A stretch of DNA of 33,792 nucleotides. Source: Campylobacter showae CC57C. Lineage in GTDB: Bacteria > Campylobacterota > Campylobacteria > Campylobacterales > Campylobacteraceae. Made by a program: the position numbers and the translations under genes. Below the pieces are notes generated by a model. That model had not been told where the DNA came from. It ran no database searches and saw nothing but the letters and a program-made list of their open reading frames with translations. The DNA lies in contig NZ_AOTD01000219.1 in the NCBI RefSeq assembly GCF_000344295.2, positions 1 to 33,792 of the forward strand, in the 5' to 3' direction. This document shows, in pieces, positions 32,856 through 33,792 of the stretch. Position 1 is the first letter of the stretch; each line of letters starts with the position of its first letter.

Positions 32856-32882
32856 TGGCGGACAGAGAGGGACTTTCCGCCA
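32856..32882 (-). repeat. tRNA-Ser 3'-end fragment, probable att remnant
   Basis: On the minus strand 32872-32856 reads TCCCTCTCTGTCCGCCA. This fits the 3' T-stem strand (CCCTC), acceptor strand (TCTGTCC), discriminator G and CCA of a serine tRNA. The match stops inside the T-loop and nothing upstream forms a tRNA, so it is a fragment, not a gene. TGGCGGA (32856-32862) is also repeated inverted as TCCGCCA (32876-32882). Integrases commonly leave such a copy of a tRNA 3' end at one edge of an island. Confidence 0.5.
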
Positions 32883-32893
32883 TCTTATATATT

Positions 32894-32912
32894 TTTGTTG
32901 CCATTTGTTGCC
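32894..32912 (+). repeat. tandem 10-bp repeat TTTGTTGCC
   Basis: TTTGTTGCC occurs at 32894-32902 and 32904-32912, exactly one helical turn apart, and GCAACAAA lies inverted at 33013-33020. Arm-type binding sites of tyrosine integrases next to att sites often look like this. The link is inferred. Confidence 0.4.
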
Positions 32913-33123
32913 TTTAAAAGCCCAAAATACAGGGTTTTTTATGTTAAATTGTATTATACAAATTTTTACCTTTATCTGCTATTATTTTATGTATCAAAGT
33001 TAGAAATTTTATGCAACAAACAAAATACTGGTATATCGATATTATAAGTGATTTTATAACCAAAAACCGTCTTAATTTTGTGACAAATTTAAGAACAAAT
33101 TTTGATAAGATTTTCTCTCTCAA

Positions 33124-33170
33124 TTCAAATCCCTTTTAGGGCATAGGGTTCAAATCCCTTTAAGTCCACC
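33124..33170 (+). repeat. second tRNA 3'-end fragment with repeated core
   Basis: 33144-33170 fits the T-arm and acceptor 3' half of a tRNA: stem TAGGG/CCCTT (one mismatch), loop TTCAAAT, acceptor TAAGTCC, discriminator A, then CC. The 5' half is absent. The core TTCAAATCCCTTT (33149-33161) is repeated at 33124-33136, 25 bases upstream. A tRNA end with a duplicated core suggests one or more past integration or excision events. Confidence 0.45.
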
Positions 33171-33279
33171 CCTGTTATTTTGTCTTGCATACACAGTGAC
33201 ATACGACAACGATCGGACCAAATAGATCAAAAAATATTCGCAAGAAATTTACTCCACCTACATAAGGACGAATTAAATT

Positions 33280-33408
33280 GTGACCTTAACGAAACACAAG
33301 GACGCTCTAAAAACATTTATAAAAGCCCATCGCGTCGCTAAAAGTAGTCTTTTGGATAAATTTGACGAGAAAACGGAAAAGAATATGAAATTTTATAACC
33401 AAAGATAA
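33280..33408 (+). CDS. possible small protein, 42 residues
   Basis: A GTG start at 33280 follows AAGGA (33263-33267) at a somewhat long distance. The frame runs 42 codons to TAA 33406-33408. The product is basic and helical in appearance (TLTKHKDALKTFIKAHRVAK, LLDKFDEKTEK), with no membrane part and no family that I recognise. It could be a real small gene, the start of a truncated one, or chance. It ends 9 bases before the G9 tract. Confidence 0.25.
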   Translation: MTLTKHKDALKTFIKAHRVAKSSLLDKFDEKTEKNMKFYNQR

Positions 33409-33417
33409 TCTTAACAT

Positions 33418-33426
33418 GGGGGGGGG
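33418..33426 (+). repeat. G9 homopolymer tract (candidate phase-variable)
   Basis: Nine consecutive G directly after an ATG-forming AT. Poly-G tracts of about 8-12 are the classic contingency switches of Campylobacter. In this state the ATG frame ends after five further codons; with one more G it would run 48 codons. No clear gene depends on it here. Confidence 0.6.
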
Positions 33427-33479
33427 ATGGATTAATTGGATGCACTATTTTGTTGCAGGCCCTACATGTTCATGCAAGC

Positions 33480-33620
33480 CTACAAAAAAGCCAGATTTGC
33501 CATTTTCGCAGATCTGCAGAATCTAATACCAGCTTGCGTAACTTCATCCAAGTTGTCCGATTTTTGTTCGTATAGGCACTTGCCACGTAAGCGCTCGATC
33601 CGCCAAGCCCAGCAAAATAT
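33480..33620 (-). pseudogene. possible gene fragment
   Basis: On the minus strand one frame stays open for 46 codons to TAG (33482-33480) with protein-like content (RLRGKCLYEQKSDNLDEVTQ, AGIRFCRSAKMANLAFL). It has no ATG start and begins right after a stop at 33621-33623. It may be a decayed 3' piece of a gene; I recognise no family. A plus-strand frame over the same bases looks like its antisense. Confidence 0.2.
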
Positions 33621-33668
33621 TTATTTAAAATGCTTTTTAAACCTTTACTCGCGCATGGATTTTGGGTA

Positions 33669-33792
33669 TTATGCGATAATATCCGTCTTGCCAATATTGC
33701 CCACTTTGCGCAGTATTTCCATTATATCCGTCCCCTTTTCCTGTTCGGCTTTTAGGAAATTTTCGAAAAACTCGCGCTTTATATCCTTATAA
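33669..33792 (-). CDS. C-terminal end of an unknown protein, cut by window edge
   Basis: The last 40 codons of a minus-strand gene that enters from the right edge and stops at TAA 33671-33669. The visible part is rich in charged residues and helical in look (KDIKREFFENFLKAEQEKG, then MEILRKVGNIGKTDIIA). Composition is more natural than that of the overlapping plus-strand frame. No family recognised. Its orientation converges with the mcc operon. Confidence 0.5.
   Translation of the reverse strand, partial: YKDIKREFFENFLKAEQEKGTDIMEILRKVGNIGKTDIIA

Larger units (their letters stand above)
32629..33279 (+). other. AT-rich, gene-poor stretch with tRNA-end fragments
   Basis: I see no credible protein gene here on either strand. 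The stretch is clearly more AT-rich than the rest of the window. It contains a tRNA-Ser-like 3' fragment (32856-32872, minus), a 10-bp tandem repeat (32894-32912), and a second tRNA 3' fragment (33144-33170, plus) with a repeated core. Together these look like the remains of attachment sites of an integrated element. Confidence 0.5.

Noticed and set aside
32817-33047. 76-codon plus-strand frame
   Set aside because: Starts at TTG without ribosome site and reads through the tRNA-Ser fragment and AT-rich repeats; composition is not protein-like.
33060-33170. Complete tRNA gene ending at 33170
   Set aside because: No upstream segment pairs with the acceptor strand TAAGTCC and no D or anticodon arm is visible; only the 3' end is present.
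33470-33694. 74-codon minus-strand frame
   Set aside because: Overlaps the stop region of the right-edge gene, has no ribosome site, and another minus-strand frame in the same region looks more protein-like.
33436-33792. 118-codon plus-strand frame at the right edge
   Set aside because: Composition looks antisense; the minus strand over 33669-33792 reads as a more natural protein end.

Overview
The window looks like a chromosomal segment of a Campylobacter of moderate GC content (C. rectus/showae/curvus type). The evidence is the gene families, the epsilonproteobacterial forms of TrmB and FlpA, the gene order, and an extreme abundance of the word AAATTT. Species placement is inference.

Left edge (1-991): the 3' end of inorganic pyrophosphatase, a small DUF937-like protein gene with a clear terminator, and a stretch that may hold a decayed reading frame. 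Minus-strand block (992-16386): thirteen tightly packed housekeeping genes, transcribed right to left: rluD-type pseudouridine synthase, flpA, trmB, ftsE, ftsX, an EnvC-like LytM activator, pyrH, rpoZ, spoT/rel, tyrS, an NPD-family flavoprotein, an Amidase_3 amidase and mnmC. Nearly all neighbours overlap or abut. The order matches what I recall for C. jejuni Cj1280c-Cj1268c. The block holds both halves of a septum-splitting system: FtsEX-EnvC as activator and a zinc amidase as effector.

From a divergent promoter near 16.4 kb the plus strand begins with mrdB (rodA). Next comes the most interesting part, a respiratory sulfite-reduction (mcc) cluster of about 15 kb (17.6-32.6 kb). It starts with a two-component system (mccR, mccS) whose sensor carries a c-type haem motif. 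mccA encodes an octahaem sulfite reductase with seven CXXCH sites, one CX15CH site and two spare cysteines that fit the Cu ligands. Then follow mccB (FKBP isomerase), mccC (ferredoxin-type Fe-S protein), mccD (NrfD-like quinol dehydrogenase, broken in this sequence by two single-base losses), a fused haem lyase (ccsA1), a Cys-rich Sel1 protein and a tandem NosL protein. The tail is a small anchored protein, an ABC permease and ATPase, a polytopic CPYC protein and a NosL-like protein without the CxxCGM motif. The expected electron path is menaquinol, MccD, MccC, MccA, sulfite; the tail is a plausible copper-delivery or assembly module. A strong hairpin terminator closes the cluster at 32.6 kb.

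Right edge (32.63-33.79 kb): AT-rich and gene-poor. It contains two different tRNA 3'-end fragments, short 10-bp tandem repeats, a G9 tract and remnants of reading frames, ending in a minus-strand gene that runs off the window. I read it as an integration or recombination scar.
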